64,000 bases of DNA from contig JAGPUQ010000002.1 in the NCBI GenBank assembly GCA_018069525.1, positions 62,001 through 126,000 of the forward strand. The letters are read 5' to 3'. The stretch is from Porticoccaceae bacterium. GTDB lineage: Bacteria > Pseudomonadota > Gammaproteobacteria > Pseudomonadales > Porticoccaceae. Position numbers and translations under genes: made by a program. Within the stretch, counting starts at the first letter, position 1. Each line of letters starts with the position of its first letter. The notes below the pieces were generated by a model. That model was given only the letters and a program-made list of their open reading frames with translations, was not told the DNA's origin and did not search any database. Positions 52,497-62,425 of this stretch are shown piece after piece.

Positions 52497-54463
52497 CGTT
52501 GATCTCCTGTCGGTGGCGGGGTCTGTTGGGGATTGGTTTGCGCCTCGTATCTAAATTTACGGCGCATTAAGCTGCCGGGGTCATCGGGAAGGCTGCGCAA
52601 CCATTGTTCGTGGGCTTGTTTCTGTTCTTCTGAGCGGGTGTCGGTGATATTTTGTACAGAGTTGTTCTCGGAAGCGTCGGCCTCGGTCTCTGATTTCTCG
52701 TCTGCTTTGGAGTCCTGGGCGGAGGCGTTTTCCTCGCTCTCTTGAGGATCGGTTTCAGGGTCTTGCTCAGAATCTTGGGCAGAGTCAGGCTGTTCGGCCT
52801 GGTTTTCTTTAGAGTCATCTTTTTCAGATGCGCCTTGCTCGGAATCATTCTGTTTAGACTCATTTTCCTTAGAGTTGCCACCCCCATTTTTATCCTGCTC
52901 TGCGTCGTTTTTGTCTCCGTCCTGACTTTCGCTATCTTTGCTCTCGGAGTCTTTGCCCTCGGAGTCCTTGTTATCTGAATCCTTACTATCTGAATCGTTG
53001 TTATCTGAATCAGACGATTCCTGTTCCTGCTGTTGTTTTTCGGCCTGGTCTTTAAGGGCTTCGACCAGTTTACGATTTTCTATGGCATCGTTTAAGTCGG
53101 GGTTTAATTTTAGTGCTTGGTCATAAGCTTTTATCGCTGCGTCGTAATCCCCTAGTTGAGTTAAGGCGTTGCCGCGATTGAAATGACCGTCCGCTGTTTT
53201 GTTTTCTTCAAATAACTTAGCGGCGCTTTCGTAATCGCCATTGCGATAGGCGGCACTGCCACGCCAGTTTGGATCGCTAAACTGTTGCTGCGCCGAGGCG
53301 GGGTCGCCTTGCTCTAGTGCTTGTGCGCCTTGTTGATCAGCTCGAAGCCAAAGATCGTCCCATTCCAAAGCTTCTGCCGATGGCGTTGCGCTTAGCAGTG
53401 GGGCGAGGATCACCAGGGCCAGTACATTGCGGCGAAAGGCGAGGATGGCGAAAGGCAGCAATAGCAGGGCCAGCCAGTAGCCGCTGTCCTCGCGAATATC
53501 AAAAGTACGTTCCAGTTGTCGCATTTGTTGATTGTCTAACTGTCTACTGGATAGCGACTGGATGAGGTCAATATCGCGTTCGTCGTTGCGGAGAGCGGTA
53601 TAAATGCCCTGGTGACGGGTGGCGAGCTTGCGCAGTTCGCGCTCGTTAAAGCGGGCGATAACAATATTGCCCTTGCTGTCTTTATAAAACCCCCCGTCGT
53701 TTTCTGGAATAGGTGCGCCTTCCGTAGTGCCAACCCCGAGAACCGACAGGGTGATTCCACTTGCTGCCTTGAGTTGCCGTGTAATATCAGTCGCTGCGGA
53801 AGCGGGCAGGCCATCGCTAATCATCAGTATATCGCCGCGCTCATGTCCGGCGTTGACGAGTAGCTCCAGGGCTTTCGCGACGGCGATTTCGGGGGCATTA
53901 CCGGCAATCGGCATAATGTCAGGCGCTAACACCGGCGCCAGGGCCGCGATGGTGCGAGTGTCGTCCGTTAGGGGCGTGACTACGTGGGCATTGCCTGCGT
54001 AGGCGATCAAGGCGGTGACGCCTTCTTTGCGAGCTTGCAGCAGGTCGAGCAACTTAAGCCGTGCGCGAACCAGTCGATTGGGTTTGATGTCTTCGGCCAG
54101 CATCGAGGGAGACAGATCGAACAAGATCACCAGGGCGTGTTCGCTTTTTTGAATCGGGCTTGGAATGTCTTTCCAGCTGGGGCCGCTTAAGGCGAATGCG
54201 GTGATGAGCCAAAGTACAAAAGCAGTAAGGTGTAGCTTGCCGTGTCTGCCGTGCTTGGCCTGGGCGGCATTTACATCCAGTAACCAGGGCAGTAATTGAG
54301 GAGAGATCACCCGCGACCAACTGGCCGATTGGGAACGGTAGCGATGTAGCAGAAAAGCGACAAGCAAAGCGGGCACGGCGGCGAGTAACCACCAGGGCCG
54401 TAGCAGTTGGAAATGAGTGAGTGCGTTGGAAATATCATTTGATAGATCAAGCACGGCGTGCAC
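52490..54463 (-). CDS. BatB/BatC fusion: von Willebrand A domain plus TPR protein
   Basis: A 657-residue membrane protein. Transmembrane helix near residue 30 (WWLLAAVPALLVAFLL), a VWA domain with MIDAS motif DLSPSML (~113-119) and further acidic site ISDGLPASA, two more helices at ~320-350, then TPR repeats (FNRGNALTQLGDYDAAIKAYDQALKLNPDL, ~435-465). The remainder is an acidic low-complexity tail of about 150 residues full of DSD, KDSE, DSES repeats. In other bacteria BatB and BatC are separate genes, so this is a fusion. It overlaps batA by 17 bases and batD by seven. Confidence 0.9.
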   Translation of the reverse strand: MHAVLDLSNDISNALTHFQLLRPWWLLAAVPALLVAFLLHRYRSQSASWSRVISPQLLPWLLDVNAAQAKHGRHGKLHLTAFVLWLITAFALSGPSWKDIPSPIQKSEHALVILFDLSPSMLAEDIKPNRLVRARLKLLDLLQARKEGVTALIAYAGNAHVVTPLTDDTRTIAALAPVLAPDIMPIAGNAPEIAVAKALELLVNAGHERGDILMISDGLPASAATDITRQLKAASGITLSVLGVGTTEGAPIPENDGGFYKDSKGNIVIARFNERELRKLATRHQGIYTALRNDERDIDLIQSLSSRQLDNQQMRQLERTFDIREDSGYWLALLLLPFAILAFRRNVLALVILAPLLSATPSAEALEWDDLWLRADQQGAQALEQGDPASAQQQFSDPNWRGSAAYRNGDYESAAKLFEENKTADGHFNRGNALTQLGDYDAAIKAYDQALKLNPDLNDAIENRKLVEALKDQAEKQQQEQESSDSDNNDSDSKDSDNKDSEGKDSESKDSESQDGDKNDAEQDKNGGGNSKENESKQNDSEQGASEKDDSKENQAEQPDSAQDSEQDPETDPQESEENASAQDSKADEKSETEADASENNSVQNITDTRSEEQKQAHEQWLRSLPDDPGSLMRRKFRYEAQTNPQQTPPPTGDQRW

Positions 54464-55487
54464 CCATCGGGTTTAATCCTGAAATAGACAGTAGTGCTAA
54501 TAACAGGCTGCTCACCAAACTGACTGCCAGGGGCCAGTGAAACAGGGATTTACGGGGTCGAAATATTTCGGCCTCTTGTTCTACCGGCTCGAGTCGATCG
54601 AGTTCGGTATAAATATGAGCTAGCTCTTCGGGGTTGCGGGCGCGGAAATAGCGGCCTCCGGTTTTTTGTGCGATTTCCCGAAGGGCGGCTTCGTCCAGGT
54701 CGGCAGAGGGATTGAGTCGCCGCACACCAAACAGGGTACGTTGTTGAATTTCGTCGGCACCGATACCAACGGTGTAGATTTTAAGACCGTTGGCCGCAGC
54801 CAACTCGGCGGCTTGTGCAGGATTTATTTCACCGGAGTTGTTCGCTCCATCGGTGAGTAAAATCATAACGCGGCTACCGTCGGGACGTTCCCGCAAACGT
54901 TTTACCCCGACACCGATGGCGTCGCCAATGGCGGTGCCTTTGCCGGCAAAGCCAATCAATGCTTCTTGCAGGAGAGTGTTCACGGTGGTGCGGTCGAAGG
55001 TGAGTGGTGTCTGTAAGTAAGCCTGGGTGCCAAATAAAATCAGACCCAGGCGATCTCCGGTGCGGCGCTGTACAAAGTCACCGACCACGACTTTCACGGC
55101 GGTGAGGCGATCGGTCATTTGATTGCCGACCTGCATATCGCGGGTGTCCATACTTCCAGAAATATCCACGGTAATCATCAGGTCGCGACCCGTAGTGGGT
55201 AGTGCGATGGCATCGCCTATCCAGGTGGGTCGGGTTAATGCCAGTAGCAAACTCAACCAGAGCAGGTTCAGTAACACCAGTTTTAGCAATAAGAGAGGCG
55301 ACCAGTCGCGCGCACCTTTGCTATCAAGGTTTTCGACATCGCTGGCGTAGCCCGGCGCATAGAGCGCAGCCGTGTCTGGCTCGTCGGGTGTGCGCCACCA
55401 GCGATACAGCCAGGGTAGAGGTATGAGTGCCAGTAGCCAGGGCCAGAGTAGCGTTACCACAGGGGCCCACCGGTTTGGCGTATCCAC
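54447..55487 (-). CDS. batA: BatA: von Willebrand A domain protein
   Basis: A 346-residue inner-membrane protein. Two helices near the N-terminus (LLWPWLLALIPLPWLY and LLKLVLLNLLWLSLLLAL), then a VWA domain with the metal-ion-dependent adhesion site DISGSMDTRD (~109-118), ILLTDGANNSGE and GIGADEIQQRTLFGVRRL, and a closing helix. It overlaps DUF4381 by 34 bases and the BatB/C gene by 17, so the operon is tightly coupled. Confidence 0.9.
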   Translation of the reverse strand: MDTPNRWAPVVTLLWPWLLALIPLPWLYRWWRTPDEPDTAALYAPGYASDVENLDSKGARDWSPLLLLKLVLLNLLWLSLLLALTRPTWIGDAIALPTTGRDLMITVDISGSMDTRDMQVGNQMTDRLTAVKVVVGDFVQRRTGDRLGLILFGTQAYLQTPLTFDRTTVNTLLQEALIGFAGKGTAIGDAIGVGVKRLRERPDGSRVMILLTDGANNSGEINPAQAAELAAANGLKIYTVGIGADEIQQRTLFGVRRLNPSADLDEAALREIAQKTGGRYFRARNPEELAHIYTELDRLEPVEQEAEIFRPRKSLFHWPLAVSLVSSLLLALLSISGLNPMGARRA

Positions 55488-55942
55488 TGGCGTAGACAGA
55501 GAAACACTTGCCTGGCCTGAGCGCGAGACAGTGCTTCGGGCGCGGGTTGGTAGAGCAGGTCGTGAAGTTGAGTGAGTTCTACGGCGTTACTCAGCTTGCT
55601 GACACTAGCCTCGTCAACAATGGCGAGTAAGTCGGAGGTGGGTATGGTCGCGAGCTGTTCGTGTAGTGGGTTGGACTTTGCGGTTTGCCGAGCCAGAATT
55701 AACAAAGATTTAACTAATACCGTAGCATCTCGATCTTTCTGATAGTGAGACCAGAGCGCGTTGACCTGCCGTTTGGCCTGGCGGGAAAATAAGCGCTCGC
55801 GATGACGCCGCAAGGAGAAGCGTGTTACCCACCACAGTAAGCCGACGACCAGAGCTGCCAGTAACCACCAGCCGGGTGCTGGCGGCCACCAGGTAATGGC
55901 TGGCGGTAGATGAATATCTTTGAGTTGGTCGAGGAGTGGCAT
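55454..55942 (-). CDS. DUF4381 family membrane protein
   Basis: A 162-residue protein with a single helix (GWWLLAALVVGLLWWVTRFSL, residues ~25-45) and a helical domain rich in Arg/Leu, ending PLW. It sits between DUF58 and BatA as in other Bat operons; the function is not known. Start ATG two bases after the DUF58 stop; the 3' end overlaps batA by 34 bases. Confidence 0.85.
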   Translation of the reverse strand: MPLLDQLKDIHLPPAITWWPPAPGWWLLAALVVGLLWWVTRFSLRRHRERLFSRQAKRQVNALWSHYQKDRDATVLVKSLLILARQTAKSNPLHEQLATIPTSDLLAIVDEASVSKLSNAVELTQLHDLLYQPAPEALSRAQARQVFLCLRQWIRQTGGPLW

Positions 55943-55944
55943 GA

Positions 55945-56958
55945 TTAGGCTTCGGCTGCTTGAATATGAGGTTTCGATTGACTTGAGCGACGCGCTTTAC
56001 GACTGCGCGCTTTGCCGTAGTGCTGGTTTAAGGTCGAGACCACATCACTGCTATCGCCGGTGTTACTGGGAAATGTCAGGTAGCCCATCTGTAGTTTAGT
56101 CGCCAGTTGTTTTAAATATTCGCAGCGCGCATCAAAAGCCTCCTCGAAGGCTTGTCGTTGCGCAGCATTGCGGGTGTCGAGTGAGCGCCTGCCCAGTGGA
56201 CCACGCAGTGGATAGTTTCCCGGCGGTGGTAACGCTGCTTCTAACGGGTCGTAGACATGGAACAAAGTAATGTCGCAACGGCGTGCCATTTCAAACAGGT
56301 GGCGCTCGTTGCGGGGGTCGGCGCTGAGATCGTGAAAGTCGCTAATAATCATCAAGGCGGCACCGGGATGGGCGATGCGCCGCAAATCCTGGAGCATATC
56401 GTGCAGCGTAAAAGTATCGGCTAGCGCCTCGCATAAGCTGGTACTGGTTTCATTTAAGACTCGAATCAGCGCCAGTGCGGCGTGGTGGCTGCGACGGGCG
56501 CGAATATCATTAAATTGACTGTTGCCAAACACCAGTCCGCCGACCCGATCACCGCTATTGAGTCCGGCCCAGGCCAGTGCGGCACTAATTTCGCAGGCGG
56601 TCACCGATTTCATCCGTTGGCTGCCAAAAAACATGGTTTGTCGGAGATCGGTTAGCAGATATACCGGACGCTCGCGTTCTTCCCGGAACAATTTGGTGTG
56701 GGTGGTGTTAGTGCGCGCGGTCACCCGCCAATCGATGGAGCGCATATCGTCACCGGGTTGATAGGGTCGAACTTCATCGAAGTCCATGCCGCGCCCACGA
56801 AAGCGTGTGTGGTGAGGCCCAGCCAGGCTGCTATTGGGTTTTAGTCTGGGGAAAAACACAAAGTCTCGTGCCGCGTGGCGCAGTGCCACCAGACTTTCCA
56901 CCGAGGGCACTACCTCGGGTGGGGGAGGAGTAGGTAGATGCGCACTATTATCCATCAA
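55945..56958 (-). CDS. DUF58 domain protein of the MoxR/Bat operon
   Basis: A 337-residue cytoplasmic protein with the DUF58 signature MDFDEVRPYQPGDDMRSIDWRVTAR (~55-79), followed by a VWA-like half (YLLTDLRQTMFFG, ISDFHDLSADPRN). Its C-terminal tail is strongly basic (GKARSRKARRSSQSK). DUF58 genes accompany MoxR ATPases, and are thought to link them to the membrane VWA proteins. Downstream gene follows at two bases. The moxR gene ends 48 bases upstream. Confidence 0.88.
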   Translation of the reverse strand: MMDNSAHLPTPPPPEVVPSVESLVALRHAARDFVFFPRLKPNSSLAGPHHTRFRGRGMDFDEVRPYQPGDDMRSIDWRVTARTNTTHTKLFREERERPVYLLTDLRQTMFFGSQRMKSVTACEISAALAWAGLNSGDRVGGLVFGNSQFNDIRARRSHHAALALIRVLNETSTSLCEALADTFTLHDMLQDLRRIAHPGAALMIISDFHDLSADPRNERHLFEMARRCDITLFHVYDPLEAALPPPGNYPLRGPLGRRSLDTRNAAQRQAFEEAFDARCEYLKQLATKLQMGYLTFPSNTGDSSDVVSTLNQHYGKARSRKARRSSQSKPHIQAAEA

Positions 56959-57006
56959 TGTGCCTGCCAGGAACGGTTGTTAAAGATGCCGGTAATGGTA
57001 GGAGCA

Positions 57007-57999
57007 TCAGGCCGAGGGTACCGTGGTTAACAGGGTTTGCACCACCGCCTCTGGCGTAACACCTTCGGCTTCGGCTTCAAAACTGAGTATTAGTCGGTGG
57101 CGCAGAACATCGGCTGCGACATTGCGAATGTCGTCCGGTGTTACATAGTCGCGCTGATCGAGCCAGGCCAGCGCGCGCGAGCAGCGATCGAGAGCGATAG
57201 TGGCGCGGGGGCTGGCACCGAAGTTAATCCAGTTGGAGAGTTTGTCACCGTAAAGTTGTGGATTGCGCGTCGCTAAAATCAGTTGTACCAGGTATTCCTC
57301 CACTGGCTCGGCCATATGTACGGCCAGCACCTCGCGTCGCGCCGCAAATAAAACATCCTGGGATAGCTTAGTAAACGTTGGACTGGTATCGCCGTCTTTA
57401 TCACTGCCATGAGCGCTGCTGGGGCCATTAGCTTCAGCGCGAGCGATGTTAAGAATTTGGCGTTCGGCACCCGGGGCCGGGTAGTCCACGGTCACGTGCA
57501 TTAAAAATCGATCCATTTGCGCTTCGGGTAGAGGGTAGGTGCCCTCTTGTTCGATGGGGTTTTGGGTAGCCATAACCAGAAACAGTTCGGGTAATGGGTA
57601 GGTATTGCGGCCCACGCTGATTTGTCGCTCGGCCATGGCTTCAAGTAGCGCGGACTGTACCTTGGCCGGGGCGCGATTGATTTCGTCGGCAAGTACCAGG
57701 TTGTGGAAGATCGGACCGGGCTGGAATTCAAAGGAGCCGTTTTCCGGGCGATAGATGTCGGAGCCGGTAATGTCGGCGGGCAGTAAGTCCGGGGTGAACT
57801 GGACGCGTTGAAAGGATGCGCTAACGCCCTTGGCCAGGCTGTTGATGGCGCGGGTTTTAGCCAGTCCTGGGGCGCCTTCTACTAACAGGTGTCCGTCGGA
57901 GAGTAATGCGATAACCAGGCGTTGGCACAACTCGGGTTGGCCGACCACCTGGTCGTTAAGATAGCCCAGCAGGGCCTGGATAGGGGTTTGTAAACTCAT
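57007..57999 (-). CDS. moxR: MoxR family AAA+ ATPase
   Basis: AAA+ ATPase of 330 residues, likely a chaperone for the VWA proteins encoded downstream. The Walker A loop is EGAPGLAKTRAI, Walker B LVLADEINRAPAKVQ, with sensor motif MATQNPIEQEGTYPLPEAQMDRF. A methionine at 58023 would add eight residues but has no ribosome binding site; the ATG at 57999, with GGGAAG upstream, gives the usual N-terminus MSLQTPIQALL. It heads a six-gene minus-strand operon of moxR, DUF58, DUF4381, batA, batB/C and batD. Confidence 0.9.
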   Translation of the reverse strand: MSLQTPIQALLGYLNDQVVGQPELCQRLVIALLSDGHLLVEGAPGLAKTRAINSLAKGVSASFQRVQFTPDLLPADITGSDIYRPENGSFEFQPGPIFHNLVLADEINRAPAKVQSALLEAMAERQISVGRNTYPLPELFLVMATQNPIEQEGTYPLPEAQMDRFLMHVTVDYPAPGAERQILNIARAEANGPSSAHGSDKDGDTSPTFTKLSQDVLFAARREVLAVHMAEPVEEYLVQLILATRNPQLYGDKLSNWINFGASPRATIALDRCSRALAWLDQRDYVTPDDIRNVAADVLRHRLILSFEAEAEGVTPEAVVQTLLTTVPSA

Positions 58000-58156
58000 G
58001 ATGGATAATGCTTCCCGATACAAAGAATGTTGGCGTATAACGCAGTCTAGCGGATGGTGTTAACACTTCGCCTTAAAATAATTTTCACGGCCGTCGGCGG
58101 GCGGGCTGAGCGGCGAGTATAATGTGATTTTTGTCTGCTGTTGAGTTTCTTCATTT

Positions 58157-59197
58157 ATGTATGCGCTCCTACGCAATGCCTTATTTTTGTTGCCTACCGA
58201 AACCTCCCACGATGTTGCGCTAAAGTCTCTGGCTTGCGCCCAGCGTTTAAAGCTCTTGTCCGTGTTCAATCCGGCGCCACGCAGTTGCCCGGTGACGGTC
58301 ATGGGCCTGGAATTTGCCAATCCCGTTGGTCTCGCTGCGGGTCTCGATAAAAACGGCGACTACATAGACCCGATGATGGCGCTAGGGTTCGGTTTTGTCG
58401 AAATTGGTACGGTGACACCACGGCCTCAGTCGGGCAATGCCAAGCCGCGATTGTTTCGCCTGCCCGAGCATCGGGCCATTATTAACCGCATGGGTTTTAA
58501 TAATTGCGGTGTGGATCATTTGGTGGAGCAGGTGCGTCGTTGTCGAGGGGAAGGTCGCCTGAGCACGAATAAGGGCGTACTGGGTATTAATATCGGCAAG
58601 AACTTCGATACCCCAGTGGAGCGTGCCGCCGAAGATTATCTGCTTTGTATGGATAAAGTGTATGCCCATGCGGACTATATTACGGTGAATATTTCCTCGC
58701 CCAATACCCCCGGCCTGCGCAGTTTGCAGTTCGGCGATGACTTTAATGAATTGCTGGCAAGCCTCAAGGCACGGCAACAGGTGTTGGCTGATGAGCACGG
58801 TCGCTACGTCCCGCTGGCGGTTAAAATTGCGCCAGATATGAGCGACGACGAGCTAAAACAGCTTGGGGATGTGTTGCTGGGTCAGGGCATTGATGCGGTG
58901 ATCGCCACCAATACCACGGTGTCGCGAGAGGCCGTCGCGGATTCGCCGCTGAGTGAAGAGGCGGGCGGTTTGAGTGGCGCACCGCTACGGGAACGCTCAA
59001 CCGAGGTGGTTAAAATACTGTCTCAACATCTCGCGGGCGCGCTGCCCATCATTGCCGTTGGTGGAATTTTGAGCGCTGACGATGCAGTGGAAAAAATGGA
59101 CGCCGGAGCCGCGCTGGTACAAATATATAGCGGCTTTATTTATTCTGGCCCCGGCCTTATACGCGCTGCGGTGCAGGCCATAGCGGGGCGTCCTTAA
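58157..59197 (+). CDS. pyrD: Dihydroorotate dehydrogenase (quinone), class 2
   Basis: Oxidises dihydroorotate to orotate in pyrimidine synthesis, passing electrons to the quinone pool. It has 346 residues, the usual length. N-terminal amphipathic helix [22 protein letters not shown] is the membrane-association segment of class 2. [22 protein letters not shown], and the active-site serine block [16 protein letters not shown] are all visible, plus [24 protein letters not shown] for FMN phosphate binding. It is divergent from moxR. Confidence 0.95.
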   Translation: MYALLRNALFLLPTETSHDVALKSLACAQRLKLLSVFNPAPRSCPVTVMGLEFANPVGLAAGLDKNGDYIDPMMALGFGFVEIGTVTPRPQSGNAKPRLFRLPEHRAIINRMGFNNCGVDHLVEQVRRCRGEGRLSTNKGVLGINIGKNFDTPVERAAEDYLLCMDKVYAHADYITVNISSPNTPGLRSLQFGDDFNELLASLKARQQVLADEHGRYVPLAVKIAPDMSDDELKQLGDVLLGQGIDAVIATNTTVSREAVADSPLSEEAGGLSGAPLRERSTEVVKILSQHLAGALPIIAVGGILSADDAVEKMDAGAALVQIYSGFIYSGPGLIRAAVQAIAGRP

Positions 59198-59316
59198 GCC
59201 GAGCTAAAACATGAGCCTTAAGTGTTGAAGCCGCAGACCTTAGTCCGCTCAGCTGATTTTTTAAGTTAATCTATTTGATTAGATTTGATTCATATCTTTT
59301 TGTTTATGTTATATTT

Positions 59317-59523
59317 TTATAGGGAAGCTATGCGTTCCTGAGCAGTGGCAATACTGTAGCCCCGAAGATAATCGCCGTGGCCTTCCTGCCAGCCATTCAT
59401 CCATTCGTGGCCTTGCTCGGTGTTGTCGTTGTGGGGGCATTTATTATCGGGGTGGCCTTGGAAGCCGACCTGGTAACCTTTAAAGAAAGCGCGTTGGGAA
59501 GGGTCTCTTTTTTGTGTTCTCAT
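59317..59523 (-). CDS. rmf: Ribosome modulation factor
   Basis: A 68-residue basic protein of the RMF family, which dimerises 70S ribosomes into inactive 100S particles in stationary phase. FFKGYQVGFQGHPDNKCPHN and WMNGWQEGHGDYLRGYS match RMF. The ATG at 59523 is chosen because GCGGAGAAA precedes it and MRTQKRD aligns with the family start; a TTG at 59559 would add 12 residues. It lies between pyrD and rlmKL, as in Pseudomonas-like genomes. Its expression may depend on growth phase; no specific operator was identified. Confidence 0.9.
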   Translation of the reverse strand: MRTQKRDPSQRAFFKGYQVGFQGHPDNKCPHNDNTEQGHEWMNGWQEGHGDYLRGYSIATAQERIASL

Positions 59524-59790
59524 GGGCAAATTTCTCCGCTTGGTGACTCTGGAAGACAATAATCCAGACTCTGTAGTTGACCAGATCGCCGAGGCGGTGT
59601 CGAAGATTTTATCTCTCTATAGGCGGGAGCTTTAATTCCCCTCGGTAATCGATAGAGCCTCTTTTGGGAGCCGATTAGTTGTTAGTTGGCTTTATCTCTT
59701 AAGTAGTTGGCGATATCTCTTAAGCAGTTGGCGATAGGTAAGGTTGAAGGCAGTTAAATTGACAGTAGGTAATGTGAGAGGAAGACAGGT

Positions 59791-62148
59791 TTGAGTAATA
59801 CAAGTACACAGGGGACGGCGGGTGAGCTGCCTTTGCCAGGTCAGTCTGCTGGATCAACTATGGCCTGGTTTGTAACCTGCCCTAAAGGTCTGGAAGGTCT
59901 GCTGGTCGATGAAATACGCGCCCTGGGTGCCCAGGATGTTAAGGAAACCGTCGCGGGGGCCAGGGTCATGGGCTCGGAAGAGCTGGGTTATCGCCTCTGC
60001 CTGTGGTCGCGGCTGGCCAACCGGGTACTGATGCCGCTGCATACGGCAGTCGTTGACGATGGCGACTCTCTGTACGAGGTCGCGTCTGCCGTGCCCTGGA
60101 TGGATCATTTCAGTGTGGAGTCGAGTATTACGGTGGACTTCAGCGGCACTGGAGACGCTATCCGTCATACTCAGTACGGTGCGCAGCGGGTTAAGGATGC
60201 CATTGTCGATCAGTTTCGGACGGCAACCGGGGAGCGGCCGAATGTGGATCGTGGTTCGGCGGATATTCGCATCAATGCCCGTTTGGCGAAAGGTTCGATC
60301 ACTTTGAGTTTGGATTTTTCCGGGGACAGCTTGCATCGTCGTGGTTATCGCGAGCGCCAGGTGAATGCACCCCTGAAAGAAAATTTAGCGGCGGCTTTAT
60401 TGCTGCGGGCCGGTTGGCCGGATATCGCTCGGCAGGGCGGTGATTTCGTCGACCCCATGTGTGGTGGCGGTACGCTGGTTATTGAGGCGGCAATGATGGC
60501 GGCGGATATTGCCCCGGGTTTACTGCGACAACGCTTTGGCTTTCACGCCTGGACGGGTTATCAGCCAGAACTTTGGCAGAGCCTGGTCGCAGAAGCTGAG
60601 GCGCGCCGGGATGTGGGTCTGGCAGCGGCACGGGGACAGGGGCTACCGAACTTGCGTGGCTACGACGTGGATGTCTGGGCGGTCGGAGCTTGTGTAGACA
60701 ATGCTCGAGCAGTGGGTCTCGAGGTTGCTTTGGAGCAGGGTAAGATCCGCTTCGAGGCGCGCTCTATAGCCAACACCCAGCGTCACGAGGGAGCGAGTGA
60801 GCGAGGTTTACTGCTGGCTAACCCGCCTTATGGGGAGCGTCTGGGTGATATAGAAAGCTTGGCACCGACCTATCAGCAGTTGGGCGCGGCCATTAAAACC
60901 TGTTATCCGGGCTGGCGCGCGGCGATTATTACTTCAAATCCCGAGCTTGGTTTTGAGTTGGGTTTGAAGGCGCGCAAAAAATATCGCCTGTTTAACGGTG
61001 CCCTGGCTAGTGAGTTGTTGCTCTTTGATGTGCACACCGTAGAGCAGGCAGAGGTGGCTCAGGAACAACAAAGCCAACGACACGAGCAACGATCCAGTGA
61101 GTCCAGTGCCGCGGTCGCCATGCTGGTGAATCGCCTTAACAAGAATCGGCGCAAACTCAAGCCCTGGCTCAGTAAGAATAATATTGAGTGTTACCGGCTC
61201 TACGATGCCGACTTGCCGGAGTATGCGGTGGCGATAGATTGCTATGGCGATGCCGTACACGTGCAGGAGTATGCCGCCCCAAAATCCATCGATCCCGCTA
61301 CGGCGCAGCGACGCTTGCGCGAAGTTGAAGAGGCCCTGGTTACAGTGCTGGGGGTGGATGAAAGCACCTTGTTTTTTAAACGCCGCGAACGTCAAAAGGG
61401 TAGTAAGCAATATCAGCGTTTGGCAGAGCCTAGTCTTTATGGGGCGAGCAAGCAGACCGCTGAGGGCAGTAGCAATGTAAGCAGTAATGTAGGCAGCGAC
61501 ACTACTGTTAAAGAAATGAAAGTTCGCGAGGGTGCGGCGACGTTTGAAGTGAATCTCGGCGCGTATCTCGATACCGGTTTGTTTCTCGATCATCGCCCGG
61601 TGCGGCAGCGGCTGGCGGCTTTGGCAAAAAATGGGCGCTTGTTAAATCTATTTTGTTATACCGCGACAGCGACGGTGCAAGCGGCTCTGGGAGCAGGGGC
61701 TGAGCCCGGCGCAGCATCGAGTTTGAGTATTGATATGTCCAATGCGTATTTGGCCTGGGCGCAGCGAAATTTTGATTTAAATAAATTGGATAAGCAAAAG
61801 CACGAACTGTTGCGCGCAGATTGTTTAATTTGGCTGGAGCGGGCAGAAGCACTCTACGCTGCTCAGTTTGATGTGATCCTGGTTGATCCCCCCACGTTTT
61901 CGAATTCGAAAAAAATGGAGGAAACCCTCGATGTGCAGCGCGATCACCCGACCATCATCGATAGAGCCATGATTCTGCTAGCCCCAGGTGGAACCCTGGT
62001 GTTTTCCAATAACTTTCGACGCTTTCAAATGCACGAGGCTATGCATAAAAAATATGTGGTGGAAGATATCAGTGCGAAAACCCTCGACCCGGATTTTGTG
62101 CGCAATCCGCGCATCCACAATTGCTGGTTAATTCGACACCGAGATTAA
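59791..62148 (+). CDS. rlmL: Bifunctional 23S rRNA methyltransferase RlmKL
   Basis: Methylates G2445 (N2, RlmL half) and G2069 (N7, RlmK half) of 23S rRNA. It has 785 residues, longer than the ~700 of E. coli. N-terminal THUMP-type region FVTCPKGLEGLLVDEI, SAM domain with VDPMCGGGTLVIEAAMMAADIA and NPPYGERLG, then the second SAM domain with LNLFCYTATATVQAA and VDPPTFSNSKKM. A Ser/Gln/Asn-rich linker (SSNVSSNVGSD) and a glutamine-rich stretch account for the extra length. The start is TTG 59791 with GGAAG six bases upstream; ATG 59860 is an alternative. Confidence 0.93.
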   Translation: MSNTSTQGTAGELPLPGQSAGSTMAWFVTCPKGLEGLLVDEIRALGAQDVKETVAGARVMGSEELGYRLCLWSRLANRVLMPLHTAVVDDGDSLYEVASAVPWMDHFSVESSITVDFSGTGDAIRHTQYGAQRVKDAIVDQFRTATGERPNVDRGSADIRINARLAKGSITLSLDFSGDSLHRRGYRERQVNAPLKENLAAALLLRAGWPDIARQGGDFVDPMCGGGTLVIEAAMMAADIAPGLLRQRFGFHAWTGYQPELWQSLVAEAEARRDVGLAAARGQGLPNLRGYDVDVWAVGACVDNARAVGLEVALEQGKIRFEARSIANTQRHEGASERGLLLANPPYGERLGDIESLAPTYQQLGAAIKTCYPGWRAAIITSNPELGFELGLKARKKYRLFNGALASELLLFDVHTVEQAEVAQEQQSQRHEQRSSESSAAVAMLVNRLNKNRRKLKPWLSKNNIECYRLYDADLPEYAVAIDCYGDAVHVQEYAAPKSIDPATAQRRLREVEEALVTVLGVDESTLFFKRRERQKGSKQYQRLAEPSLYGASKQTAEGSSNVSSNVGSDTTVKEMKVREGAATFEVNLGAYLDTGLFLDHRPVRQRLAALAKNGRLLNLFCYTATATVQAALGAGAEPGAASSLSIDMSNAYLAWAQRNFDLNKLDKQKHELLRADCLIWLERAEALYAAQFDVILVDPPTFSNSKKMEETLDVQRDHPTIIDRAMILLAPGGTLVFSNNFRRFQMHEAMHKKYVVEDISAKTLDPDFVRNPRIHNCWLIRHRD

Positions 62149-62161
62149 ATAGGACATGGTA

Positions 62162-62425
62162 GTGAGCAACGATAAAAACAGAAAAGTGCTGACGCTCTAC
62201 ATTGGTGAGTCTTGCCATTTATGTGATCAAGCCCGGCAAGTGGTACTGCCGGTGATTACGGGCACCGACTGGGTACTAGAGGAGGTCGTTATTACGGGAA
62301 ATGAAGCCTTGATGGCGGCCTACGGTATTCGTATTCCAGTTGTGAAAACTTCAGCGGGTGCCGAAAAAGGCTGGCCGTTTACCCCAGGGCAGATTAAGCG
62401 GCTTATTGCTGGAGTGGATGCTTAA
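62162..62425 (+). CDS. Glutaredoxin-family (DUF836) thioredoxin-fold protein
   Basis: An 87-residue thioredoxin-fold protein with a CxxC site (ESCHLCDQAR) and the cis-Pro segment RIPVVKT. The role is probably thiol-disulfide exchange. The GTG at 62162 is favoured over the ATG at 62156 because AGGA (62151-62154) then sits at normal spacing. It follows rlmKL by about ten bases as part of the same operon. It overlaps the convergent PLA2-like gene by 23 bases at the 3' end. Confidence 0.85.
   Translation: MSNDKNRKVLTLYIGESCHLCDQARQVVLPVITGTDWVLEEVVITGNEALMAAYGIRIPVVKTSAGAEKGWPFTPGQIKRLIAGVDA

Noticed and set aside
60934-61593. 219-codon minus-strand ORF inside rlmKL
   Set aside because: Antisense to conserved methyltransferase motifs; a shadow.
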